From positions 21,848,102 to 21,912,101 of the forward strand of contig OZ022501.1 of assembly GCA_963989385.1 (NCBI GenBank): a DNA stretch of 64,000 nucleotides, read 5' to 3'. Origin of the DNA: Ctena decussata. Its lineage: Eukaryota > Mollusca > Bivalvia > Lucinida > Lucinidae. Under the pieces are notes generated by a model. It was not told the DNA's origin. It was given only the letters and a program-made list of their open reading frames with translations, and did no database searches. Position numbers and translations under genes: made by a program. Shown here one piece after another: positions 1 through 12,100 of this stretch (positions within the stretch are counted from its first letter, which is position 1; each line of letters opens with the position of its first letter).

Positions 1-3000
1 TCTTAAGTAGCCAGAAGCATATGCCACTATATTGGAAAACCATCGTTGTATGTTTTTAACTATAATTATATGATTTAAACATGTATCTGAGTGTAGGTTT
101 AGTGGTAACGTTGAGTAACACAATTGTAATTTGTAGGTAATTGTTAGTGGTGTCAGATAATTAGAATTGCAAACTGTTGTAAAGAGTCTGTTTCAGACTG
201 CAGCTAGGCTTTCAATGCTTTAAGTGTTAACCTGTCAACTATATTCAGATATTCAGATACATTTGGTATACGTAGATTTTCAATATGTCCTGTAGTACAA
301 CAGGAAAAACAAAGATCTTTACGAATGGCATACTCTGGCTCTTTTAAAACATAGTTTTGCAGCAGCTTCATTATAATAACCTTTTAGTGACACATTCGAC
401 AAGTAAATATTTTGATCAGGGTCAAGGTTGAATGTCACGTTAAATGTGTACCTGAGTGGTAATAAACGCTATCTGTTTGTATACATGTAACTCTCGTCAT
501 TTATACTGCCGCATATTACTGTAAGGAAAACGAAAAAAGTGCAAATCTTTATAGTGAGCCATGGAAATTAGAGCTTTCCCATCATCTTTTTTCTATTCAC
601 GAAGTATAACTGTCACTATAAAAAGACATAATCTTTCCTGATCAGGTAATTTTGCACCACCATCTTTGCATATTACGGCTTAATATTATCAACACCTAAA
701 CTATTACAACAGCATAATTGCTTTCAAACAACTTGTAATAAATTATTTATTGTATTAGTATATTCTTTTATATTGTCAAGTTGTATTGAGAACACTGTTC
801 ATAAGCAGCAGGACTACATCATCAATAAATTATTTACTCCCGACCCCACCCCCACCTCCCCTTCCCCTTTCCCGAAATGATTACAACAAACTAGGCAAAA
901 AAATTAATTAGAATAACATTTAATTTGGTTAGTCCCTGATATGTATAGGTATAACTTATTTTATTTGTTTCTGTCTTATACATAACGTTTTACTACATAT
1001 AAGGTGTGACTAATTAGTTAATTGCCCAATAAAATGGTTGTATACATTACTTATTATGCTTGTTCTCGTTCAATTTCTAGTCATACTGCAGGTTCATTTA
1101 AGAGACGAGGAACTGAATTTTGCCTTTAAATCCCTAAGTAGTAACACTGATGTTGATTAATATATGTAGTCTTTTTTTTTTTCATTTACCATTGCATTTT
1201 GTGCAGTTGGAACACTGCAGATTATTATTACTTGTAAAAATAAAATATGTGTCGATAAAAGCAACTTAAGTGCCCATATTTAGGCACCCCTCAAGAAACT
1301 GTTGAATATATAAGCATTGATAAGGTAAGAAAAATAATAAGACAAAACAGCGGCATAGAATGAAGGTTGTCGTAAAAGGAAGAATTTATCGAAACCAGCT
1401 TCAAATATCCACATAGCCTATTACTCAACTCCTCGTATCATTAGCTTTCAGTTCATGTTTCGATATTTTATTCACAAAGTCCTGCTTAAGGCATCAGAGG
1501 TAGGAGCATTACAAAATAGACAACGTAAAGCTGTGTTGTAAAACTTGTAGTATTTTGACAATATGCAGTATTTTTTTTATATGATGGTTTTAGAGGAGAA
1601 ATGGCATTTCTTGTGTAACGTATACTACCTACAGAACCTTAACTGAAGTAAATGTGCTCTGCAACCCAAGTTTACATGTAACATTCTGTTCCCAAAATCT
1701 TCAAAAGTCTGTTTATATTTCTCTTATCAACAGTCTTTCTTTTGTTTGCACTTAATATGCTACATCTTTTCAATAAACACTGTAAGACAATGCTCTTGTA
1801 TGTTTTGTAGGTGACATGTCATACTCGACGCTCTTATACTACTAAATTAACGCTTTTGGGCGCTATTTTTATAAGACTGACTGTTGACTGCTTATCTCTT
1901 GACTTTGCTTCTACATAAAGTGCTGTCCTACAACGGCAGGGCTTTATTTTCTCTACCGTGATGTCTCTGTTCTTTTATTTAATTTAACTTTTTTTAATCA
2001 TTTTTATAATAAATATTATGTATGCTAGTATCATTAAAAGGATGACAAAACAGTTAAGTAGTTAGGCAAGTACATTATTAATAATGTTAGTTTAGGTAAT
2101 AAAATGCCAGAAAGAGCGAATGTCCTCGGAGCTTTTCATGTCTAGAAACATTATTAGTTTGCAGTATCCTATTTTTCGTAACGTATAAAACACATGTCTT
2201 GTCACTTTTAACCTAACTATTAAAGTGTCAGAGGTCTCAAAAAGCAACGTTTCTTAAGGACTGAAAGAATGTCATATTTATAATATTTTTGAGACACAGT
2301 GGAGAAATTTCAAAAGTGGTATTATAATGGACTTTTAGTACTAAATGTTATTTACGTTACCTCCAGTAGTTGAAAATGATAAAAAAAAATCATGCAGACT
2401 GTAATTATTCCACTATTTGAAGATAGTAAAAAGGGTGAAAGGCTGACAGAAACAAAACGAAATGTTTCTGCATTCAAATTATATGGTTCTATGGAAATAT
2501 AAATGTGTAATTTACATATGTGGGCTTAACCCATAATCAGAGGGTTTACAGGTAATAACCAACACAATTTTAATAGGAACTTCTGCAAACAATACTTTCT
2601 AGAGTTCCTCAATATGACAGGGGACTTTTATCAGCTCAAAGTCTATACAAAATGTAATGGGCTCTGATCAGTATGAAACTTACCTAAAAGGCAGACGCCA
2701 TTTTGAAAAATCAAGATGGCCGCCGAAATAGGCAAAATTCAGCTTGGCATCCACCCTGAAAATTCATATTTTGGTCCAATCTAACTATGTGCCAAATTTC
2801 ATGCTTTTATCAAAAAGTGCACAATTCGGCCAAAATTTGTTACATATCTGCCCCACTACTTTGAAAACGTTATGTTTTTCCACTGCAATTGTGCAGTGAC
2901 AAAATAAATGGCGAATGTTTTATACGATCTATTTTCCACTCCATTTACTATTAACGTTTAACTCATTTCCCATTTTTTTTTTTTTTTGCTAACAATATTT

Positions 3001-3430
3001 ATTAATATGCTCGATGCCAATCCGATGTTTGGACTGGCCCAAAGTGATCGAATGTTGCATTAAAACGAAGGGAACTCGAGTCTACAATGCGATTTAAATA
3101 TACCTCCCTTCGCGGACACTAAACCTTGTGGTACAAACGTGGACACCTGTGGATTTGGCTATTCAGAATAATCACTTCGTCACTAGTTTCCGCGAGCAAA
3201 ACAAATGTTCTTCCTCAACAAATTGCAGGTGGTTAACAAACTGCAGGCAGTTCGATATGCCTATCAGCCCTGCTGTCAATATAAAACTCCAGTCCATCTA
3301 TGTAACTGAGCCATTTATCTGTCAAACTGTGTAATTTCTGAATTGCATGCGTGGTTTCTCTCGACAGCTAGTTTGTTGAACTGATACTGAACACTCCATT
3401 CGGTTCTTCATTGTTTGTGGTGTTTAATGC
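1..3430. other. AT-rich intergenic stretch, no gene seen
   Basis: I see no coding exon, RNA gene or clear transposon ends here. The short open frame at 3128-3334 has no recognisable domain and no supporting splice structure. Around 2450-2880 the sequence has the texture of an old dispersed repeat, but I see no second copy in the window. Poly-T runs lie near 1173-1182 and 2970-2987. Confidence 0.6.
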
Positions 3431-3805
3431 AACTAACGAACGACAACAGTCAAGACTTTTAATCATTTTAGTGGGTTGCATTTAGCATGCATGTTTTTTA
3501 TTTGTTTTATAACATTTCCTGACCGTTGATGTCATTATTTAAGGAATGAATTTCATTTTTCTGTTGTTTGTCAAAGTATTAACTACATTGGGTCGCGTGC
3601 AAAGTCAGTGAACCCCGAAGTGGTTCATTTAAACTTTGCTAGCGACCCAATGTAGTTTATACTTCGATAAACACCGAAAAAATTAGTTCATTGCTTAAAT
3701 AATGACATCAACAGTCAGGAAATGTTATAAAACGAAAAAAAAAAAACCTTCATGCTAAAAGCAACTCACTAAAATGATTAAAAGTCTTGAATGGCGTTCG
3801 TTGGT
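3431..3805. repeat. Long foldback (inverted repeat), arms about 160-185 bp
   Basis: The left arm starts at AACTAACGAACG (3431). Its reverse complement ends at CGTTCGTTGGT near 3805. The arms match over most of their length at roughly 85-90% by eye and meet around 3620, where ATTGGGTCGC faces GCGACCCAAT. The short centre (about 3600-3645) is itself partly self-complementary. This is typical of a foldback or MITE-like element. The open frame at 3774-3974 is a by-product. Confidence 0.85.
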
Positions 3806-4580
3806 ATTTCTATTATTTGACCACAAAGCGTTAGGGGCTGCAGTTGAAGCAGAAAAGCATTTATACGCTTTTCTACTACAAGCGGACCAGCGTCAACAAC
3901 GTAACAACGACGTCATAACGTCGCCTACGTCCAATCAGATTGGAGAAACGATGGTTTATGTTGACGTCATGTAATGTCGCGTGAACCGATGTGGTTATTG
4001 AAATATATATTTACATTACGTTCTAATGGTTTACCATAGGACTTTTCTATAAATGCCCTGATAATGTAAATATTTGGACATACGAAGTTGCGAATTAACT
4101 CTTAGGTCTCTGTCCATTAATGCTTTTTGTATAATAGAACTGCCTGGAGCAGCAGAAAACGGTAACTCTATCCTGACAAATAATTTTGATACTAGCGCAC
4201 TTTAATTTTTCGAAAATGCATCAAAAACTGTTATAAAAGTTATCGGCTGCGTACAAAAATGGTTTGTAAATCCAAATTTAAATGACTGCATGTAATTATT
4301 CATCGATGGTTCAGCATTCGTCCGCTCGGAAACGTTCAGCAATACAGTCACCTCTGACGGCAAAAATTGGCATACAGTATCTGTCTACATATATTTCTGT
4401 ATACGTCATAAACGTCTACGAACTTTTTGACATCCCCTTGCTATAACGCGAACACGATACGAGAGTGATACACAGAATCGGGTGCTAACAGTATAACTCA
4501 AAAGTCTGTGCGGATAAATTGGTCGGTTCATTTCAGTAGTCCAGCCAGGCCCCTTGCTTTTAGCAAGCACCATATACATA

Positions 4581-4818
4581 TGAGCCACGACACGACAAAA
4601 CCAACAATGTGATTGTGCGCCCAGCGCAGACTCAGATCAGCCTGGGCATTCGCCCAGTCTGATCAGAGTCTTCGCTGTCCGCATGGAGATAGCTTAGACC
4701 CTTAGCTACCATTTGAGCACTTAATGAAGAGTCTGATCAACTTGGACGGATGGTGAGGCTGATCTGAGTCTGCGCTGGGCGCACAAGCACATTGTTGGTT
4801 TTGTCGTGTCGCGGCTCA
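4581..4818. mobile_element. Palindromic MITE-like element, family P1, copy 1
   Basis: About 238 bp running from TGAGCCACGACACG to CGTGTCGCGGCTCA. The two halves are inverted copies meeting near the GGTAGCT/AGCTA centre. Nine copies or fragments of this family occur in the window. It has no coding capacity, and the immediate flanks are AT-rich. Confidence 0.9.
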
Positions 4819-5218
4819 TATACGACCCCGTGGGAATCTTTGAAATTTAATGCATAATGAAAGCAGCTGTAGGCAGATTGCAGCGCTGAACAGACAGGCT
4901 GGGATCTTCAGATGTGCTAAGCACTACTCTCAGATTGTGTTCCTAATATTATGATTTTCCCTGTTAAAACACTGATACTTTACACTCTCATCCATAAGGC
5001 ACAACCTTCCCAGCAGGCACATACTATTGGATCACATTGAATCAACATTGATTCAATGTTGATTCAATGTCACTTCAGCATTGTGAGCCCATTGGGTTGT
5101 AATTCTAATATGCCAATGTTATTTGGTCACTCACTCTATTGCAAACTATAAACAAAACTGGTGTAATTTTGATTCCGTTTGAGAAACGTGTGGCACTTTC
5201 GTCGCTTATTATCTTACC

Positions 5219-5224
5219 TTTATT
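5219..5224 (-). terminator. Candidate polyadenylation signal for the arrestin gene
   Basis: AATAAA on the minus strand lies about 480 nt beyond the arrestin stop codon at 5704. It is the first canonical hexamer I noticed downstream. If it is used, the 3' UTR would contain the P1 palindrome at 5254-5491. A single hexamer is weak evidence. Confidence 0.25.
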
Positions 5225-5253
5225 CAGTATGATTTTAGCCGCGATTCGAAAAA

Positions 5254-5491
5254 TGAGCCGCGACACGAGAAAACCAACAATGTGGATGTGCGCCCAGCGC
5301 AGACTCAAATCAGCCTGGGCATCCGCCCAGTCTGATCAGAGTCTTCGCTGTCCGCATGGGGGTAGCTTAAACCCTAAGCTACTCTTTAAGCGCCTAGCAA
5401 AGAGTCTGATCAGACTGGGCGGATACTCAAGCTGATCTGAGTCTTCGCTGGGCGCACAGCCGCATTGTTGGATTTCTCGTATCGTGGCTCA
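5254..5491. mobile_element. Palindromic MITE-like element, family P1, copy 2
   Basis: Runs from TGAGCCGCGACACGAG to GTATCGTGGCTCA with the same internal order as the other P1 copies. It lies 213 bp downstream of the arrestin stop codon, so it may be transcribed within the 3' UTR. The open frames crossing it on both strands reflect its palindromic composition. Confidence 0.88.
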
Positions 5492-5703
5492 AATGAGTGC
5501 TCATTTAGTATGCGAACAGGAAAGATCAGATCAGCGTGTGCATCCGTGCCACTTTTGCTGGTATGGACCCTGAGGGAATCATAAGCACAAAACAAAGGCT
5601 GTAGCTAAACTGCACCGCTTCACAGACTCGTTTGAGGCTTTGCTGTTCGCAATTGTGTTAAGCAACGTTTTTACGTGTCGCCGCTTATTTGATCAACACA
5701 CAA

Positions 5704-6122
5704 TCATTTCACATCTTCAACGTCTGCGTTGGGTTCCGTCGCGGTAGGTGAATCCTTACTTTCTGCCATAACTAAGGAATTCCCACTTTCACTGACTTCA
5801 CCAACCAATACTACTCCTCCTTTATTCTGGTTCATTTCAATTCCAGCTTCATCCTCACGTGCTGCATTCATTCCATTCGGTTTTAACATCAGTTCTTTTG
5901 TTTCACCGACTGGACTTTCCTGCCTGTTTTGAGCAAAACTATTTTCTTTCGTGTCTTTTACAACGTTTGTAACAACTTTTTGTTCATGTGGAATGCATGC
6001 ATACACTGGTCTGTAAAGAATGACGTCATCTTGTTCGGTTGATTCGTCACCCATATAAACTTGTCCCAGTTGAAATTCGGAGCTGATGTACGTGCCGCCC
6101 TCAACGCTGTTAGCTGCTACCT
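5704..6122 (-). CDS. Arrestin coding exon 7 (C-terminal tail and stop)
   Basis: 419 nt, acceptor TGTCATTTCAG, stop TGA at 5706-5704. It encodes residues 322-460. After ISSEFQLGQVYMGDE and LYRPVYACIP, the tail is polar, rich in Glu, Asn, Ser and Thr, and looks disordered. No PPxY motif is present; RPVY sits where such a motif could be expected. Confidence 0.94.
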
Positions 6123-9100
6123 CTGAAATGACAAACAAAATAGTGAGATAAAAATGATTACAGTTTTCTCCGGTCGCAGTGTGACGCCACCATAAACAAT
6201 CACAAACTTCTGTGGCTTGGGTGGCCGTAAGCCGTCTCCCCGTATATCAACTTTAATGCCGTGTATATTTCAATATTTTTTATCCTTTTATATCAGCCGG
6301 AATAGTCTGAGAAATCTGAATTAATACTTGGTTTAGATACATTTTCTACACTGACTTATTAATCGATTTGGACCCCTAGTTTAGTAGATAGCAGTGTCTC
6401 TTGAAAGGCATTGTCATTGTCACCCGACGAAGGCGGCGGGGGACTATAGAAATGACCCTCGTCCATCCGTGTGTCAGTCCATCCGTCTGTCCGTCCATCC
6501 GTCCGTCCTTCCGTCCGTCCGTCCGTCCGAAATCTTGTCCCCGCAACTCCTCCTACGTCTTTCATCGGGTTGATTTGAAATTTTACAGATTGTATTCTTA
6601 TGGTATGAAGATGTGCATGTGGTTTTTGATTTTTGTTTCGGCCATTTTTGATGGAGTTAAGGCCCTTGCTGACTAAGACCTTGTCCCCGCAACTCCTGCC
6701 ACATCTTTTATCAGATTGACTTGAAATTGTGCAGAATGTTTCATCATGATCTGAAGATGTGCATGTAATTTTGCAAATTTCAGTTGTCCTATATTTTACA
6801 AAGTTATGGCCCTTTTTAGCTCACCTGAGCCAGCGGCTCCGGGGGAGCTTATAGGATGGTAAGGCTCCGTCGTCCGTCGTCGTCCGTCGTCCGTCCGTCC
6901 GTCGTCCGTCCACAATTTCAAACGACTTCTCCTCTGAAACCGCTAGGCCAATTATAACCAAATTTCATATGCAGCCTCTAGGGAACTTAGAAACGAAAAG
7001 TTGTTCAAACGGTCCTGGTCACATGACCAACATGGCCGCCACGCCCATATATGGTAAAAACCTAGAAAAATCTTCTTCTCCAGAAGCGATAGGCCGATGG
7101 CCTTGAAACTTGGTATGTAGCATCGGGCATGCGAGTATTACCAAGATTGTTCAAATTATGACCTTGGGTTGACCTTGACCTTTTTTACGGTAAGGTCAAA
7201 TTTGCTTCCTTATGCTTTTATATGGCAAGATGCTACAACATAAGATATCTTGGAAACTTTTGAAGATTTTGGGCTAAAAATTGGTATCTACAGTCATCTT
7301 AATGACTACATGAAGATTTATGAGTATAAGAGGTCAAGGTCGTTCTAACAATCTTCTCAAAAGCCACTGGGCCAATTGAAACCAAATTTCATATGGAGCC
7401 TTTTGGGGTTGCGGGAACAAAAATTTATTCATACGGTCCAGGTCACATGACCAACATGGCCACCACGCCCATATATGGTAAAAAACTTTAAAAATCTTCT
7501 TCTCCATAACTAGTTGACCGATGGCCTTGAGACTTGGTATATAGCATTGGGTACTTGAGTACAATCAAGATTGTTCAAATTATGACCTTGGGTTGACCTT
7601 GATCTTTTTAACGGCAAGGTCAAATATGGGAAAATGCTAGAACATGAGATTTCATGATAAGTTTTGAAGATTTTGGCCTAAAAATTGGTATATACAGTCA
7701 TCTTAATGACTACATGAAGATTTACGAGTACAAGAGGTCAAGGTCATTCTTTGACCTTTGACCCTGAACTCTCATATGTTGATAAGTTCTAACAATCTTC
7801 TCAAAAGCCACTGGGCCAATTGAAACCAAATTTCATATGGAGCCTTCAGGGGTTGAGGGAACAAAAATTTATTCATACGGTCCAGGTCACATGACCAACA
7901 TGGCCACCACGCCCATATATGGTAAAAAAACTTTAAAAATCTTCTCCATACCTAGTTGATCGATGGCCTTGAGACTTGGTATATAGCATTGGGTACTTGA
8001 GTACTATCAAGATTGTTCAAATTATGACCTTGTGTTGACCTTGACCTTTTTACGGCAAGGTCAAATATGGGAAAATACTAGAACATGAGATTTCATGATA
8101 AGTTTTGAAGATTTTGGCCTAAAAATTGGTATATACAGTCATCTTACTGAGTATATGAAGATGTGTGAGTACAAGAGGTCAAGGTCATTCTGTGACCTTT
8201 GACCCAGGCTCAATTTGACAATTTTAAACAATCTCCTCGAAAACCACTAGGCCAATTGTGACCAAATTTTATATAGAGCCTCCAGGGGTTGAGGGAATGA
8301 AAAAATTTTCCAACGGTCCTGGTCACATGACCAACATGGCCACTATGCCCATATATGGTAAAAACCTTTAAAAATCTTCTTCTCATGAACCAATTGACCG
8401 ATGGCCTTGAGACTTGGTATGTTGCATTGGGTACTTGAGTACTATCAAGATTGTTAAAATTATGACCTTGTGTTGACCTTGACATTTTACAGCAAGGTCA
8501 AACACTGGAAAATGCTAGAACATAAGATTTCATGGAAAGTTTTGAAGATTTTGACCTAAAAATTGGTATATACAGTTGTCTTAATGAGGTTATGAAGAAT
8601 TATGAGTACAAGAGGTCAAGGTCATTTCTTGACATTTGATCCAGATTGCTCATATTTTGACATTCCTCAAAAGCCAACGGGCCAATTGTAAACACATTTC
8701 ATATAGAGCCTCCAAGGGTTGATTGAATAAAAATTTGTTCCAACGGTCCAGGTCACATGACCAACATGGCCATCATTACCACTTATGGTATAAATCTTTA
8801 ATATTTTTCTTCTCCAGAACCAGTATACCTATGGCCTTGAAACTTGGTAAGTAGCATGGATTACTAGAGTACCACCAAGACTGTTCAAATGGTGACCTTG
8901 GGTTTACCTTGACCTTTTTTGCGGCATGGTGAAATATGGGAAAATGCTAGAACATAAGTTTTCGTGGAAAGTTTTGAAGATTTTGGCCTAAAAATGGTAT
9001 ATATTGTTGTCTAAATGAGTACATGAAGATTTATGAGTACAAGCGGTCATGGTCATTCTTTGACTTTTGACCCAAGACTCATATTTTGACAATTTCAGAC

Positions 9101-12100
9101 ATGATAAGAAAAAGGCACCTTGCCAATTGCCCAGGTGAGCGATTCAGGGCCTCATGGCCCTCTTGTTTGTTTTTGGCATTCCGTCCGTCCTTCCGTCTGA
9201 AATCTTGTCCCCGCAACTTTTCCTACGTCTTTCATCGGATTGATTTGAAATTTTACAGATTGTATTCTTATGATATGAAGATGTGCATGTGGTTTTTGAT
9301 TTTTGTTTCGGCCATTTTTGATGGAGTTATGGCCCTTGCTGACTCAGACCTTGTCCCCGCAACTCCTGCCACATCTTTTATCAGATTGACTTGAAATTGT
9401 GCAGAAAGTTTCATCATGATCTGAAGATGTGCATGTGATTTTGCAATTTCAATTGTCATATATTTTACAAAGTTATGGCCCTTTTTCGTTTTTGGCATTT
9501 TTCCAACTTTTGAACCGTTTGACCGAGATAGTAGAAATTTGGTATTCCCCTTTCATTGATAATAGACTTTTACTTAAAGGTAAAGGGATAACTCAACAAC
9601 TATTCATATTATTGGGCTGAATTTTCATAAATGCATTGTTCATTTTTCATCAGATTCATATTAGGAGGATTATGGCCCTTGTTATTTTGTTATTGGGTAT
9701 ACAGTCTTGATGTTTTGGGCATTCTGTAAGGGCCTAAAGTTTCAGTTACCTGATTTTACACATATATGCCCAGTTACTCTAAAACAGAATAAAGGGCTGC
9801 AGTTTGTGACACATTTCAAACGTCGGGTGACACTTGGCCGATGGCCTTTTATTACAGGGTTACTTATGAGGATAGTGGATAACACTCCAGACTACCAATC
9901 CAGGGGTCGCAGGTTCGATCCCCCGCTTCTCCGGTCTTTCGGATGAGACTTTAAACCGAGGTCCCGTCTCCATATGACCTCGTTGTTGGTGGGACGTTAA
10001 ACCCGAGTTCACTCACTCACTCACTACTTATGAGGCTTTACTAGCCGAACCTCTACGTAGTCTGACCCACTTTCTTAAAATTAATACTGACCAAATCCAT
10101 ATCAATTTTCAGTATAAACAGTCTAAATGTTGGTTAATTCTAAAGAATTATGGTCAAAATATGGTTAAAATTGCTGTGTATTTGTCTCGTTTTATTTCCA
10201 AGATTTTTTTTTTATGTTTTTTTTTTAAACTGTCACGATCCGCAATGCTTGTTTTCGTAGCAGATGCTAATTTTATGGGTTACTCAATGTTTTCCAATAG
10301 TTTCTCTTGAGGATTTTTGCCCTTGTTATCGTCAGCTATCACACCACAAGAAATTAAAGTTATAGCTTCCATCAAATTTCATCTTTGAGACATGTGGTGA
10401 CATTTTGCGGTAAAGATATGACTATGTTATGGATCACAGCATGTCAGTTCATTTGAAGTGCATGACTGTCAATCACAAGTGTACGTGAAGGATAACCGTA
10501 AATCCCCGACTCTATATGCGGGTGCCTAAACATACATACCGTATTCTAATTGAGGAATTGGTCCACTTGGAATTCGGAATGGCACTGTACCTATGGTGAT
10601 GGGAAATTCTACATGAATTAACTCCCCTGAATGGTCGCCGATCACATACATCTGCGAAAAAAAAGATGTTTAGACATTAACATTGTGAAATTTAGGTGCA
10701 GGGGTACAGCTGAAGAGGGGAAACATTTCTACCGCGTTCTATTTTGTCTCGTTTTGTAGATTGGGATCGTGACGGAAAGAATTCGCTCCTTACAGGGTCG
10801 GAGAAGTTGTCTGCGTTGGTAAATAGGGCAGAAAAGAATATAAGGGTGTACCCATACACCTTAAAAGATAAAATGATCAACTTCCATGGGTTCAAATGAA
10901 AATGTGCATGAAATGGACTCATTTTTGGTATACACTAAAATACAAATATACAGTCATAAAATATAGGTCAACTTGATAGGGGATGAAATCCACCAATTAT
11001 TACGGGAGATTTCGCCCTTTTTCAAATTTACCCACCTGAACTTAAATTGAATAAAGCTAATACTTCAGATACCGAGGCCCCCTTTTTGGATTTACATCTA
11101 TCTATTTCTAACGGTTTTGTATCTTCTAAAATTTATGATAAACGTGATGACTTTGACTTTGATATAGTTAATTTTCCATTTTTGGATGGTGACGTTCCAC
11201 GTCGTCCCTCTTATGGCGTGTATATTTCTCAACTTATAAGATTTGCTAGAGTGTGTAGTCATGTAGATGACTTTAATGCTCGTAATAAATGTTTAACTGC
11301 TAAACTTCTTCAACAGGGCTATCGGTATCATAAGCTTAGAAAGGCTTTTTCTAAATTCTATCGCAGACACCATGAATTGGTTTCAAAATTTGATGTCGGA
11401 TTAAAATTTCTTTTACACCAAGGCCTATCGGAACCAGAATTTTATGGTGACTTAGTATACAAATTCAAAAAGATTAAGGGTAGGACTGATTTTTCTGATC
11501 AATTCCGAAAAATAATAATACGTCACAAACGTATTGGCTATAATTTAAATGTTATGCGACAGTCTGCATGCTTAGTGATTAACCCAATCACGGTTGATAA
11601 CTTTGCTGCACTCTTTAATTGCACACCGGGGGATCGGTCGTCAGACTCTATGATGGCCCCGACCTAAAGCTATATATTTTAGTTGGTTGGGACCGGAGCC
11701 TTTTTGTCTGTTGCTTGGTCCACCGGGGCTCAACTGATGACCTTCTTTTGCTTCAGATTTCCAGTGGGGTTGTTTGGCAGGACAGGGAACTCCACCTGTC
11801 AGACGGCCCGTTGTATCTGTTGAGTCCTCGTCTTTGCTTCTTCATGGTGTTGAAATTTGATTTATGTGTTTACCGTGATGATTCATTGACGAGTTAGAGG
11901 GTTATCATGCGAACCGAACAACCAACTAAATGTTTTGTACCACTTCAGAAACTGAGGGTGAGGTTGGGCCTGTAAAATCGATTTAAGCCCCCCAGTTATT
12001 CATTACTGACCGTTCCAAGGCGGTAGTTCTGTTGTGGTTCTCTGTTGCCTGTTTTTGGTGTCAGAGTTTCTGTGATGTTTTACCTTATGTATGTTCTTAT

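Noticed and set aside
6359..6565. Frame with Thr-Asp-Gly-Arg repeats
   Set aside because: Product of the CCGT microsatellite at the head of repeat A.
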